Part shown: positions 8,419 to 17,055 of the stretch, piece by piece
Position numbering within the stretch: the first letter of the stretch is position 1
Layout of the letters: every line of letters begins with the position of its first letter
DNA from: Cystobacter fuscus
GTDB taxonomy: Bacteria > Myxococcota > Myxococcia > Myxococcales > Myxococcaceae
Direction: 5' to 3'
DNA: 64,000 bases
Assembly (NCBI RefSeq): GCF_002305875.1
Contig: NZ_CP022098.1
Span: 4,154,001 to 4,218,000, forward strand
Program-made: the position numbers and the translations under genes
The notes under the pieces: generated by a model
What the model saw: only the letters and a program-made list of their open reading frames with translations
Databases searched by the model: none
What the model was told of the DNA's origin: nothing

Positions 8419-9684
8419 ATGATGAGCGAACACCGAGTGGACACCGGGTCCGAACCCTCTCGCACTCCCGGAGCGCGGGAATTCATCCAGCAGCTCGAGC
8501 GGGAGGTGGGCGGGCACAGGGCAATCCATCATCCCTATCTGCGGGCGCTCGCGAGTGGCGAGTTGCCGGATCCGGTGGGCGCGCTACGGGATTACGCGCA
8601 CCAGTACTACGCCTACAGCATCAACTTCCAAAGGTATCTGACGGCCACCATCTCGCAGCTCGACAGCTCGGAGCACCGGCGCGCATTGCTGGCCAACCTG
8701 CTGGAGGAGGCGCACGGGGTGAGCCCGGACGAGGCGGAGTTGATGCGCCGCCACGGCATCGAGCTGGAGTGGGTGGAGAACGTGCCCCATCCGGTGCTCT
8801 ACCGGCGCTACCTCGAGGCGCTGCGCATGGACGAGGCCTGGCTGCGGGCGCACCCCTTCTGCGACGAGGCCGTGCAATGGAGCCAGCTCTTCCTCCAGTG
8901 TTGCAGCTCGTTGGGGGCGCCCGTCGCGGTGGGGGCGATGGGCCTTGGCACGGAGCTGGTTGTCCGCCGCGTGTACACGCCCATCCTGGAGGCCATCAAG
9001 ACATACATGGATGTGTCACCCAGGGACAGGGTGTTCTTCGATCTGCACCAGAAGATCGACGATGAGCACGGAGAGGTGTTGCTGCGCATCGCGGAGGAGC
9101 TGGCGGAAGACCCCACGAAGCGCGCGCTGCTGCGCACGGGCGCGTTGATGGCGCTCAACCTGCGGGCGGGCTTCTACGACAGCCTGCTGTGCCGCGCCCG
9201 GGAGATGCCGTGCGTCACCCGGAGCGGCTCGTCGGGTTTCGTGGACACCACGCGCAACCGGGACTCGCTGGAGCCGCGGCCGGTGGAGCACGCGCTGGAG
9301 ACGCTCATCCACCGGCAGGTGGGACGCGAGGGTGTAGCGGAGGAGTTCAGTCGCTCGCGGGGGCACCCGGTGTACGAGGTGTCGCTGCCCTCACGCGCGG
9401 TGAGCTTCAGCGTCGGAGAGCTGGCGCCCGGCCATGCGACGTCCAACCACCGCCACGCCTACGAGTCTCTCATCTACGTGCTGGAGGGCTCGGGCTGGTC
9501 CATCATCGAGGGCCAGCGCGTGGAGTGGCGCGCGGGCGATGCGCTCTATGTCCCGCCCTGGAACTGGCACCAGCACGTCGCCGGCGGGGAGAAGGCGCTC
9601 TACCTCACGGGGACGAACCTGCCCCTGCTGCACCAGCTCGGCCAGACGGTGCTTCGTCAGGAGCAGGGGCCGGCCAATCACTGA
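8419..9684 (+). CDS. Haem-oxygenase-like di-iron oxygenase fused to a cupin (SznF-like architecture)
   Basis: A 421-residue two-domain enzyme. Residues ~20-260 are a helical PqqC/TenA/CADD-like domain with ligand-type residues Glu96/97 (NLLEEAHG), Glu179 (GLGTELVV) and the hallmark H-x3-D-x2-H at His210, Asp214 and His217. That pattern marks haem-oxygenase-like di-iron oxidases (UndA, CADD, SznF). Residues ~315-400 form a cupin with His344, His346, Glu349 and His384. The order di-iron oxygenase then cupin is that of SznF, which N-hydroxylates methyl-arginine and then rearranges it to an N-nitroso group. ATG 8419 is preferred over ATG 8383 because TAGGA lies at correct spacing. Strong hairpins flank the gene. 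Similar chemistry is a hypothesis; the substrate is unknown. Confidence 0.82.
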   Translation: MMSEHRVDTGSEPSRTPGAREFIQQLEREVGGHRAIHHPYLRALASGELPDPVGALRDYAHQYYAYSINFQRYLTATISQLDSSEHRRALLANLLEEAHGVSPDEAELMRRHGIELEWVENVPHPVLYRRYLEALRMDEAWLRAHPFCDEAVQWSQLFLQCCSSLGAPVAVGAMGLGTELVVRRVYTPILEAIKTYMDVSPRDRVFFDLHQKIDDEHGEVLLRIAEELAEDPTKRALLRTGALMALNLRAGFYDSLLCRAREMPCVTRSGSSGFVDTTRNRDSLEPRPVEHALETLIHRQVGREGVAEEFSRSRGHPVYEVSLPSRAVSFSVGELAPGHATSNHRHAYESLIYVLEGSGWSIIEGQRVEWRAGDALYVPPWNWHQHVAGGEKALYLTGTNLPLLHQLGQTVLRQEQGPANH

Positions 9685-9715
9685 CGGGTGGTTGCTTCCA
9701 CGGCTCATGTGAGTT

Positions 9716-9756
9716 CACGGCTCGTGGGTGGCGCTCGTGGCCGCCCACGAGCCGTG
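9716..9756 (+). terminator. Strong 17-bp hairpin after the oxygenase-cupin gene
   Basis: Bases 9716-9732 pair with 9740-9756 across a 7-base loop with only one wobble position. The hairpin sits 32 bp after the oxygenase-cupin stop and 80 bp before the LuxR-type regulator gene. The downstream sequence has only a short TATTT, so it may be a transcription terminator or a 3'-end-stabilising element; it probably separates regulator expression from the operon. Confidence 0.6.
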
Positions 9757-9836
9757 GGTATTTCCCATCATGCACATGCCTCCGGTGTCGCCGAGGGGAC
9801 CCGGGGCATCCCTTTCCATTCGTCCGGGTTGAAATT

Positions 9837-11021
9837 ATGGGCCTCGTCAAGGGTTCCCTCCTGCAGCACACGAAACACTTCGTGCATGAGCGGTTCGGTC
9901 AAGACGCCTGGAGGATGCAGGTGGAGGCGTTGCCGGCGGTGGGCCGTACCGGCGTGCTGCGGCCGGTGCCCGCGTGCTGGTACGATCTGGGCCTCTTCCG
10001 GTTGCTGCTCCGAGCGCTGTGCGAATACACCGGCTGCGGGAGTGGCTTCGTCATGGGAGAGCTGGGCCGCTTCACGGTGGAGCGGGAGCTGTTGGGAGAG
10101 CAGCGGTGGGGGCTCCACCTGGCGAGGCCGTCCTTCGCGGTGCGCAACCTGGACCTGTGCTGGCGGCGCATGTTCGACGTGGGCCGGTGGGACTCGCAGC
10201 ACGAGGATGGAGCGCTCGAGTTGCGGCTGACGGAGTGGGAGGGGGCGCCAGCGCTATGTGATTGGATTGGCGGCTATGTCCGCCGGACGCTCGAGCTGTT
10301 CGGTTGGCAGGTGGAGGGGTTGGAGCACTCGGACGGGCTCTCGCACGACGCCGCCACCTGTGCCTTCCGGGCCGAGGGGCACCAGCGTCCCGAGGTCGCC
10401 CGGGTGCACAAACTCGCCTCCCGGGCCGAGGTGCTCCAGGCGGCGCGCGTGCTCGCGCACTGCTCGCGCGCGGAGGTGCTGGCGCGCTTCGTGGTGGAGC
10501 TGAGCCGGGTGCAGCTCGGTTGTAGTGGCGCGCAGCTCTGGGTGACGGGGGATGAGGGGGAGGGAATGCGGCTGCTGTACTCGGCCGGGGAGTGGGGACG
10601 GGACGGCCAGCGCAGCTGCTTCCTGCTGGAGACGAGCGGGCGCAAGGTGGGGCGCATCGAGGTGTGGCATGTGCAGAAGCAGCTCGAGGAGTCCTCGGCC
10701 ACCCTGCTGGACGAGCTGATGCCGTTCATTGCCGAGAGACTGGTGGGCCTGCTGGAGTCACGCCATTCGCAGTTGGCCGTGCTGCGCAACGAGGACGATG
10801 CCTTCCGCCAGCGGTTGCAGGCGGCCCGGCACCTGTGGGGGCTCACCGCGCGTCAGGCGGATGTCGTCGCGCTGGCGGTGCAGGGACAGACGAACAAGGA
10901 GATCGCCGGGGCGCTCGGCTGCCAGAAGAGCACCGTGGAATTGCACATGTCTCACATCCTCAAGAAGTGTGGGGCGGACAATCGGAGCATGCTCGCGGCC
11001 AGCTTCTGGACGTTGTGCTGA
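9837..11021 (+). CDS. LuxR-family transcriptional regulator with myxobacterial sensor region
   Basis: A 394-residue cytoplasmic regulator. The C-terminus (about residues 335-394) is a LuxR/FixJ helix-turn-helix with LTARQADVVALAVQG, NKEIAGALG and STVELHMSHILKK. The N-terminal ~180 residues begin MGLVKGSLLQHTKHFVHERFG and resemble the DUF2378/H-NOX-like sensors common in myxobacteria; a GAF-like segment (FVVELSRVQLGCSGAQLWV) lies between. No phosphoacceptor receiver domain is present, so it probably responds to a ligand or partner protein. As the only regulator in the cluster it is the natural candidate for controlling it. ATG 9837 is the first good start after the hairpin. The HTH is certain; the sensor assignment is tentative. 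Confidence 0.82.
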   Translation: MGLVKGSLLQHTKHFVHERFGQDAWRMQVEALPAVGRTGVLRPVPACWYDLGLFRLLLRALCEYTGCGSGFVMGELGRFTVERELLGEQRWGLHLARPSFAVRNLDLCWRRMFDVGRWDSQHEDGALELRLTEWEGAPALCDWIGGYVRRTLELFGWQVEGLEHSDGLSHDAATCAFRAEGHQRPEVARVHKLASRAEVLQAARVLAHCSRAEVLARFVVELSRVQLGCSGAQLWVTGDEGEGMRLLYSAGEWGRDGQRSCFLLETSGRKVGRIEVWHVQKQLEESSATLLDELMPFIAERLVGLLESRHSQLAVLRNEDDAFRQRLQAARHLWGLTARQADVVALAVQGQTNKEIAGALGCQKSTVELHMSHILKKCGADNRSMLAASFWTLC

Positions 11022-11089
11022 GCACCGGGGAGCAGGGAGTTTTCCGAGGAGGGGCGGAGCCTCCGATGGCGATCTCCGTTGAAGAGTAC

Positions 11090-11128
11090 GGCGGGAGGGC
11101 TCGCACTTTTCGTGTGTGCCCTCCCGCC
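11090..11128. terminator. Bidirectional hairpin between convergent genes
   Basis: GGCGGGAGGGC (11090-11100) and GCCCTCCCGCC (11118-11128) are a perfect 11-bp inverted repeat with a 17-base loop that can pair further (CGCAC with GTGTG). It lies between the LuxR-type gene (ending 11021) and the oppositely oriented kelch lipoprotein gene (ending 11145), as expected for a shared terminator. Confidence 0.7.
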
Positions 11129-11144
11129 TCGCTTCTCCAGGGCG

Positions 11145-12818
11145 TCAGCGACTGGCCGGAAAGTACAGGTCGACCGAGGCCTGGTCCTCGTTGCTGACTC
11201 CGCCGGCGATCAGCACCCGCTCGGGTCCAGACAGCAGCGTGGCGGTGGTCCCCCACCGGCTCACGCTCGAGCAGCCGGCGGACTTCCAGACTCCCGAGCG
11301 GGCATCGAACAGCTCCGCGAGGGACAGGATCCCCTCCCTGTCGTTGTACCCACCCACGACGAACACCTGACCGTCAGGCAGCAACAGCGCGGTGTGATGG
11401 CGACGTGCCCTCAACATGTCCCCCGTGGCCGTCCAGGTTCCGTGCGCGGGGTCATACAACTCGGACGTCTGGCTTTTTTCATGGGACTCGGCCCCACCCG
11501 CGATGAGCACCCGGCCGTCCGGCAGCAACGTCGCGGTGTGGTCGCCGCGCGCGACCGCCATGTCCCCGGTCCTCGTCCAGGTTCCAAGCGTGGGATCATA
11601 CACCTCGGCGGACGCGAGCCGCTTGCCGCTGACCTCGCGGCCACCCGTGACGAGCACCCGGCCGTCGTGCAGCAAGGTGGACGTATGGGTCTGACGCGCC
11701 GTGGTCATGGGGTGGGTGGGTGACCACTGATGGGTGGTGGGTTCATACAGCTCGGCCGAGTCGCGAACGGCGCCAGAGTCGGTGTCACCGCCGCCCGTGA
11801 CGAGCACCCGGCCATCGGGAAGCAGCGTGGCGGAGTGATCCTGCCGCGCTGAATTCATGGGCGTGCCAGGCATCCACAGCCGGGTGGTGGGGTCGTACAA
11901 CTGTGTGAAGCTTCCCGGTTGGCTTCCATCGCCGCCAGCCATGAGCACCTGTCCGTCGGGAAGCCGCGTGGTGGTGTGGTGGCGTTGGTCGGCCCGGGCA
12001 TTCGCTCCAGGAGACCAGGTCCCCAGGAGCGGATCATACAATTCAGTGGATTTGTTGAATCCCCCGGACACGAGCACCTGGCCGTCCTCGAGGAGGGTGG
12101 CGGCATGCCCGATTCGAGGCCCACCCAGGCTTCCCGTGGAGACCCATCGGCCCGCGAACTCCATACACGCTCCGTCGTTGACGACCACGATGGAGACCGT
12201 CGCGGTGTTCCCATGGGTCGTGGAGTCGAGGGCCCGGAACGTGAACGAGTCCGCTCCCGTGAAGCCGGTCTCGGGAGTGTAGAGCACCCTGGCTCCGGTC
12301 TGTCGCAGGGTCCCATGGCCAGGGCTCTTGACGAGCGCGTAGGTCAGCTCCTCTCCATCCGCATCCGTGGCCGACAGCGTGATGGATTTGGACCCGTTCT
12401 TCTGAGCCCAGGTCAGTTGATAGTGGGCCACGGGGGGGACGTTGATGACCTGGAGGTGAACCGTCGCGACAGCACCCTGGGCACTCGCCCGGTAGGTAAA
12501 GGAGTCGCTGCCCGCGAAACCGGGGTTGGGGATGTAGGTCACCGATGCGCCGTTCTGCTCCACTCTGCCGGAGGCTGGCCCCGTGACGATGGTGTAGCTG
12601 AGGGGGCCTTCCTCCGTACCACTCGCCGAGAGGGTGACCGACGCCGGAGTGTTCTTCCGGGTGGAAATCCACTGATCGTCGGCGACGAGCGCGGAGGCTC
12701 GCATGGGCGCATGCTTCGAGGAGGTGTGGACCGCCAGGGATGCGGGAGGGTGCTCCCTGGGCTCGCCTTCACACGCGGTGACGAAGACCGCGAGCGAAAG
12801 AAGCGTGATGCGATACAT
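11145..12818 (-). CDS. Kelch-repeat lipoprotein with two cadherin/VCBS-like Ig domains
   Basis: A 557-residue exported lipoprotein. The signal peptide MYRITLLSLAVFVTAC ends in a lipobox with Cys16. Two similar Ig-like repeats follow (each with GFxGxDSFTxRA), then about seven kelch units sharing the pattern 'HTATLLPDGRVLVTGG ... ELYDPxxGTW', which would fold as a beta-propeller. The start is the ATG at 12818 because GCAGGAG precedes it and the signal peptide begins there; the frame stays open further upstream but encodes no export signal. A surface-exposed binding or adhesion role is typical for such proteins. Nothing links it to the cluster on its left except position. Confidence 0.88.
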   Translation of the reverse strand: MYRITLLSLAVFVTACEGEPREHPPASLAVHTSSKHAPMRASALVADDQWISTRKNTPASVTLSASGTEEGPLSYTIVTGPASGRVEQNGASVTYIPNPGFAGSDSFTYRASAQGAVATVHLQVINVPPVAHYQLTWAQKNGSKSITLSATDADGEELTYALVKSPGHGTLRQTGARVLYTPETGFTGADSFTFRALDSTTHGNTATVSIVVVNDGACMEFAGRWVSTGSLGGPRIGHAATLLEDGQVLVSGGFNKSTELYDPLLGTWSPGANARADQRHHTTTRLPDGQVLMAGGDGSQPGSFTQLYDPTTRLWMPGTPMNSARQDHSATLLPDGRVLVTGGGDTDSGAVRDSAELYEPTTHQWSPTHPMTTARQTHTSTLLHDGRVLVTGGREVSGKRLASAEVYDPTLGTWTRTGDMAVARGDHTATLLPDGRVLIAGGAESHEKSQTSELYDPAHGTWTATGDMLRARRHHTALLLPDGQVFVVGGYNDREGILSLAELFDARSGVWKSAGCSSVSRWGTTATLLSGPERVLIAGGVSNEDQASVDLYFPASR

Positions 12819-13204
12819 GAAGACTCCTGCCGTGATGTTTGAAGAGCGTTTCCGCTCCGCGCGTGGACGAGTCCCCGGGTGCCCGGGAACCTTGCCGCAC
12901 AGACTCTGACGTGGATTCCCACCGGGCAAGAGGGTGTCCCCCCCTTGAGCAACACCCTCCTGCCCGTAGGAAACGAAATGCCTGGCCCGTCCGCTCGTGA
13001 TGTCGCCTTGCGTGATGTGGCGTACGTCCAGCTCCTGAGAGAGCCGTGTGGATATAGCAATCCACGCGCCAACACCCCCGCCAAGGCCCTTTCGGCGGAA
13101 CACTCGCTTGGAAATCACTCCCGCCCTGGACGATTCCGGCCAGGGGGTGGAGGGTGATGGACGAAATCGTCCACGCTCTTCACGAAGCAGGTGCGCCCGA
13201 GGTG
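12819..13204. other. 386-bp intergenic region with a hairpin
   Basis: Between the sigma-54 activator gene (ending 13205) and the kelch gene (starting 12818), both on the minus strand. The only structure I see is the inverted repeat at 12924-12965, listed separately. The rest is expected to carry the kelch gene promoter. No convincing small gene is present. Confidence 0.6.
12924..12965 (-). terminator. 14-bp imperfect hairpin downstream of the two-component operon
   Basis: GGGCAAGAGGGTGT (12924-12937) and ACACCCTCCTGCCC (12952-12965) pair with one mismatch across a 14-base loop. On the minus strand it comes about 240 bp after the sigma-54 activator stop and about 105 bp before the kelch start, so it may terminate the upstream operon or lie in the kelch leader. 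Confidence 0.5.
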
Positions 13205-14662
13205 CTACGAATCCTCCTCGTCCTCATCCTCCGGGGACGTGTCCTTGCCTCCCTTGGCGAGCTTCTTGAGGTAGCGCTCCACGAACTTGCGGCTGCGGCC
13301 GAGCACCTTGCCGGCCTCCGTGTTGTTGCCCCGGGCCTGCTCCACGGCCGCGAGGACGATGGCCTTGGTGATGGCGTCGAGCCTGTCCTTCATCGGAAGT
13401 GCCAGGAGCTTGCGCACCATCTGCCCCAGTTCATCCGAGAGCGCGCCTCCCAGCGAGAGCTCGGCGGACTCCAGCGGCAGGTAGAGCTCGAGGGTGTCCA
13501 CGTCGATGCTCTCGGACTCGGCGAGGATGGCCAGCCGGGTGATGGCGTTGCGCAGCTCACGCACGTTGCCCGGCCAGGGTCGTCGGCTGAGCTGCTCGAT
13601 GGCCCGCTGGGTGAACTGCATGGGCCGGTGCTGCCGGGCGGCGAAGTGCTGGACGAGCGCCGGGATGTCCTCTCGATGATCCGACAGCGGCGGCACGAGG
13701 ATGCGCAGCACGTTGAGCCGGTGGAAGAGATCCTCCCGGAAGAGCTTCTCCCGGACCCGCTCCTTGAGGTCGACATGCGTCGCGGCGACGATCCTCCCCT
13801 GGAAGAGCTGCTCGCGCGCCGTGGGGCCCACGGGCCGGAAGCGCCGGGTCTCCAGCACGCGCAGCAGCTTCGCCTGGAGCGACAGGCTCAACTCCGCCAC
13901 CTCGTCCAGGAAGAGCGTGCCCCGCCGCACCAGCGAGAAGTACCCCTCCTTGTCCGTATGGGCGTCCGTGAAGGCCCCGCGCACGTGGCCGAAGAGTTGA
14001 TCCTCGATCAGCGTCTCGGCGAGCGCGCCACAGTTCACGTCGAAGAAGGGATCCGAGGGGTGGGGGCCGAGCTTGTGGATGGCCTGGGCCACCAGCTCCT
14101 TTCCCGAGCCCGTGGGTCCATGGATGAGCACCGGAAACAGCTCCTGGCTGTTGGCCGTGGCCACCCGCTGGATCAGCGCGCGCAGGTTCTGGATGGGCAC
14201 CGAGGTGCCCACCAGGCCCAGTGTCGTGTCGGCGGGGCCCCTCGCCCGGAGGTCCAGCAACTCCTCCTTGAGTTCGAGCTTGCGGCGCAGGGCATTGAGG
14301 ATGATCGAGACCCGTTGCTCGAGCTCCGTCTTGAGCACGTAGTCCTCGGCCCCCAACTTCATGGCCTCGCGGACCTCGTGGACCTGGCTGTGCCCGCTCA
14401 CCACGACGGGCACCGTCTGGTAGCGCTCGCGAAGCTCCTGGATGAGCGTGAGGCCATCCCGGTTGCGGAAGTCCGGCGAGAGCTGCAGGTCGATGAACGC
14501 GATGTCGATGAGGACTTCCTCGAGGATCTGCCGAGCTTCCTCCAGCGAGCTGGCCCGGTAGGGGACGGCGTTCCCTAGGGATTCCAGGAGGTTGGCGAAA
14601 CTCCTGAGCGCGATGCGCTCGTCATCGACGATCAAGACCCGGAGTGACTGCTGTTCGTTCAT
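13205..14662 (-). CDS. NtrC-type sigma-54-dependent response regulator
   Basis: A 485-residue activator with three domains. The receiver at residues 1-125 has acidic pocket Asp13/14, phosphoacceptor Asp58 (FIDLQL) and the conserved lysine in YVLKTE. The AAA+ domain at about 155-390 has Walker A GPTGSGKE, Walker B GTLFLDE and a sigma-54 contact loop that reads GAFTDA instead of GAFTGA. A Fis-type DNA-binding helix-turn-helix lies near 435-470, before an acidic tail. ATG 14662 is preferred; an in-frame TTG at 14674 overlaps the kinase stop. It is coupled to the histidine kinase upstream, its likely phosphodonor. It would activate sigma-54 promoters, possibly including those of the neighbouring protease locus. 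Confidence 0.93.
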   Translation of the reverse strand: MNEQQSLRVLIVDDERIALRSFANLLESLGNAVPYRASSLEEARQILEEVLIDIAFIDLQLSPDFRNRDGLTLIQELRERYQTVPVVVSGHSQVHEVREAMKLGAEDYVLKTELEQRVSIILNALRRKLELKEELLDLRARGPADTTLGLVGTSVPIQNLRALIQRVATANSQELFPVLIHGPTGSGKELVAQAIHKLGPHPSDPFFDVNCGALAETLIEDQLFGHVRGAFTDAHTDKEGYFSLVRRGTLFLDEVAELSLSLQAKLLRVLETRRFRPVGPTAREQLFQGRIVAATHVDLKERVREKLFREDLFHRLNVLRILVPPLSDHREDIPALVQHFAARQHRPMQFTQRAIEQLSRRPWPGNVRELRNAITRLAILAESESIDVDTLELYLPLESAELSLGGALSDELGQMVRKLLALPMKDRLDAITKAIVLAAVEQARGNNTEAGKVLGRSRKFVERYLKKLAKGGKDTSPEDEDEEDS

Positions 14663-14670
14663 GGGGGTGG

Positions 14671-17025
14671 TCAAGGCGAAGGGGGAAGGGTCAGGCGAAA
14701 GAGAGTGCGATCGGACTCTCGTAAGTAGAAGACCTGCCAGCGGAAGTTATGCGCGATGCGTTGAACCACGGTCAGTCCGATGCCATAGCCGTCCTGCTTC
14801 GTGGTGACGCGGCGATGGGTGAAGAGCGCCTGGGCGACCTCCTCCGGGATGCCGGGCCCCGTGTCCCAGATCTCGATGAGCTGCCCTTCTGCGTCCCATC
14901 GGGCTCGGATGCCCATGGCGCCCTCCTCGGGTGCCGCCTGGGCCGCGTTGCGCAGGAGGTTGCTGAGCAGTTGGACCAGGGAGTCTCCTTCCGCGCGGAC
15001 GGTCAGCTCGGGGTCGATCTCCACCATGACGGACAGCCGCTTGCGCTGGATGGACTCCCGGATGAGATGCAGCGCCCGCTGGGTATGGCCGAGCAGGGGG
15101 AGCGGACCGACTTCGGGCCGGGGCAGTTGGAGCCGTCGCAGGGAGTCCAGCATCCGCTTCATGCGCTCGACCTCTTCTCTCGCGAAGGAGAGATCCTCCT
15201 CCCCGAGCGCCTGGCCATCGGCGCCCCGCCGGAGCAGATCCTGCAGGAAGCTCAGCGGGTAGACCATCTCGTGGCAGACCTCCTCGCTGATCGCGCTGAG
15301 GGTCAGCTGCTTCTCCTTGTGCGCCGCCCCCACCTCGAGGCGCCGGAGGGACTCCAGCTCCTGGACGGCCTCGACGTTGTGGAGCGCCAGGGCGCCCAGG
15401 CTGGCGAGGGTCTCCAGCAGTTGGAGATCCTCCTGGGTATAGAGGGCGCCCTCTCGCTTGGGGGCGATGAACAGCACGGCCCGCAGCTCCCCCCGTGAGC
15501 GCATGGGAATCAGCAGGTGCCGCTCGCGGGGGCTCTGCGCCGTCCAGACATGGGTGCCCCGCGCGAGTTCCTCCAGGGCTTCCGGGGGCAGATGGGGGAG
15601 CTCACCCAGGGCCGAGGGCTCGAGGATCCGGGCCGAGTGGGTGGGCACGGCATTCATCACCTCCTCCTCCAGGGTCCGCCGGATGGTGGGCGCGTCACGC
15701 AGGGCCGCCAGCCGATCACTGAGTCCCTCGATGGTGCCGCGGAACGCCAGGGTGGCGGGAAAGAACAGGCGTACCGCCAGCCCATGGGCGAGCACCATCA
15801 ACGCGCTGAAGAGCGCTCCGCCGATGAGGAGGAGCAGCATGAGCTGTGTCGGTCCGGTCCGGGTCACCAGATGGAACAGGTACGTCCCGAGCACGGACAG
15901 GAGCAGGGCGCCGAGGAAGAGCGGAACCCGCAGCATCCTCGGGGTGAGCACGACCCGGGCCTCCAGGATGTTGTGGCGGATCAGCGCGTAGCCGATGGAC
16001 AGCGGGAGGACGAGGACGATGAAGGGCAGCGCCAGGTGCCGGATCTCCCTGCCGGTCCACAGGGAGAACACCTGCATGAGCGCGATCAGCAGGGGGGTCA
16101 CGACGAGGCCACCGGAGGCGGTGAGCAACTCGGCGCGTTCCAGTCCCGTGCTGCGGCGCAGCCGGAGGAGGACGACGAGCGCCAGTGTCGCGATGCAGAG
16201 AGCCAGCAACAGATCGGTGGTATTGCGCACGGGCTCGATGTCCGTTCCCGTGAAGCGCGCGGCCACGAGGCCCAGCGCCGTCGCGGCCCCCAGCACCGTC
16301 AGCGCGGAGAGCAGGCGGCGCAGGCCCACCGTCCTCCACGCGGGAGGCGAGGGAAAGGCGTAGGCGAGCCAGAGCGCGCTGAGCATGAGGCCCACCTTCG
16401 AGACGGAGAAGAGCGGCGCGAGCCACGCGGTCGTGTGGTAGTCGTAGAAGGACAGCAGGAAGAGGAAGGTCACGGCCGACCACCCCACGAAGGCCCGGCG
16501 GGCGGCGGTGCGGCTGCTCAGCGTCAGGACCAGTCCGCCGGACCAGAGCACCATCCAGGCCGCCAGCACGTAGGTGACGAAGAAGAGCAAGACCTCGTCG
16601 AAGTCCAGGCAGCCGCCTTTCACGTCCACGGAAAGGCGTTGACCTTGTGGGCTCTCGAAGAGCAGGGAAACCCTGGCGTCGGAGCAGGTTTCCCCCGCGA
16701 GTGCGTAGAGCGCCAGGGGGGCGCTCAGCGGCATGTGTTTGGGGAGGGATTCTCCATTCACGGAGACCAATCGGTGGCGCGCCAGCGGGAGGGGCTCGGT
16801 GGACGGCCACGGGTGGCCCCCGATCGATGTCTGTGGATCCCACGAGGGCAGCAGCACCAACGAATAGAAGTGATGGGCGTCCACCAGCAGGGAGGGAAAG
16901 GGCTTTGCCTGGGTGCTCCAGGCCCCGTGGGCCGCGAGCCCCGTGAGCACGAGAGCGAGGACTCCCGGTACGAGCAGCCACGGGCCGCCCTGGTGTCGTC
17001 CTCGAGAACTCGGTGCTGGGTTCAT
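14671..17025 (-). CDS. Multi-pass membrane sensor histidine kinase with GAF domain
   Basis: A 784-residue sensor. An N-terminal membrane helix, an exported segment to about residue 125, then around nine further hydrophobic helices to residue ~410 make the membrane sensor. A GAF-like domain follows (about 430-560). The phosphoacceptor histidine lies near residue 584 in VCHEMVYPL, with the ATPase N-box LLSNLLRNAAQAA, G1 DTGPGIP and G2 GYGIGLTVV. ATG 17025 has AGGAGCGAGGA upstream. It starts only 30 bp after the subtilase gene stop on the same strand, so it may be co-transcribed with the protease operon. It pairs with the sigma-54 activator that follows. Confidence 0.92.
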   Translation of the reverse strand: MNPAPSSRGRHQGGPWLLVPGVLALVLTGLAAHGAWSTQAKPFPSLLVDAHHFYSLVLLPSWDPQTSIGGHPWPSTEPLPLARHRLVSVNGESLPKHMPLSAPLALYALAGETCSDARVSLLFESPQGQRLSVDVKGGCLDFDEVLLFFVTYVLAAWMVLWSGGLVLTLSSRTAARRAFVGWSAVTFLFLLSFYDYHTTAWLAPLFSVSKVGLMLSALWLAYAFPSPPAWRTVGLRRLLSALTVLGAATALGLVAARFTGTDIEPVRNTTDLLLALCIATLALVVLLRLRRSTGLERAELLTASGGLVVTPLLIALMQVFSLWTGREIRHLALPFIVLVLPLSIGYALIRHNILEARVVLTPRMLRVPLFLGALLLSVLGTYLFHLVTRTGPTQLMLLLLIGGALFSALMVLAHGLAVRLFFPATLAFRGTIEGLSDRLAALRDAPTIRRTLEEEVMNAVPTHSARILEPSALGELPHLPPEALEELARGTHVWTAQSPRERHLLIPMRSRGELRAVLFIAPKREGALYTQEDLQLLETLASLGALALHNVEAVQELESLRRLEVGAAHKEKQLTLSAISEEVCHEMVYPLSFLQDLLRRGADGQALGEEDLSFAREEVERMKRMLDSLRRLQLPRPEVGPLPLLGHTQRALHLIRESIQRKRLSVMVEIDPELTVRAEGDSLVQLLSNLLRNAAQAAPEEGAMGIRARWDAEGQLIEIWDTGPGIPEEVAQALFTHRRVTTKQDGYGIGLTVVQRIAHNFRWQVFYLRESDRTLFRLTLPPSP

Positions 17026-17055
17026 TCCTCGCTCCTGGGTAGAGACGAGTGGAGT

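Noticed and set aside
11048-11063. A small GGAGG/CCTCC palindrome
   Set aside because: It is too short and lies next to the much stronger hairpin at 11090-11128, which explains termination.
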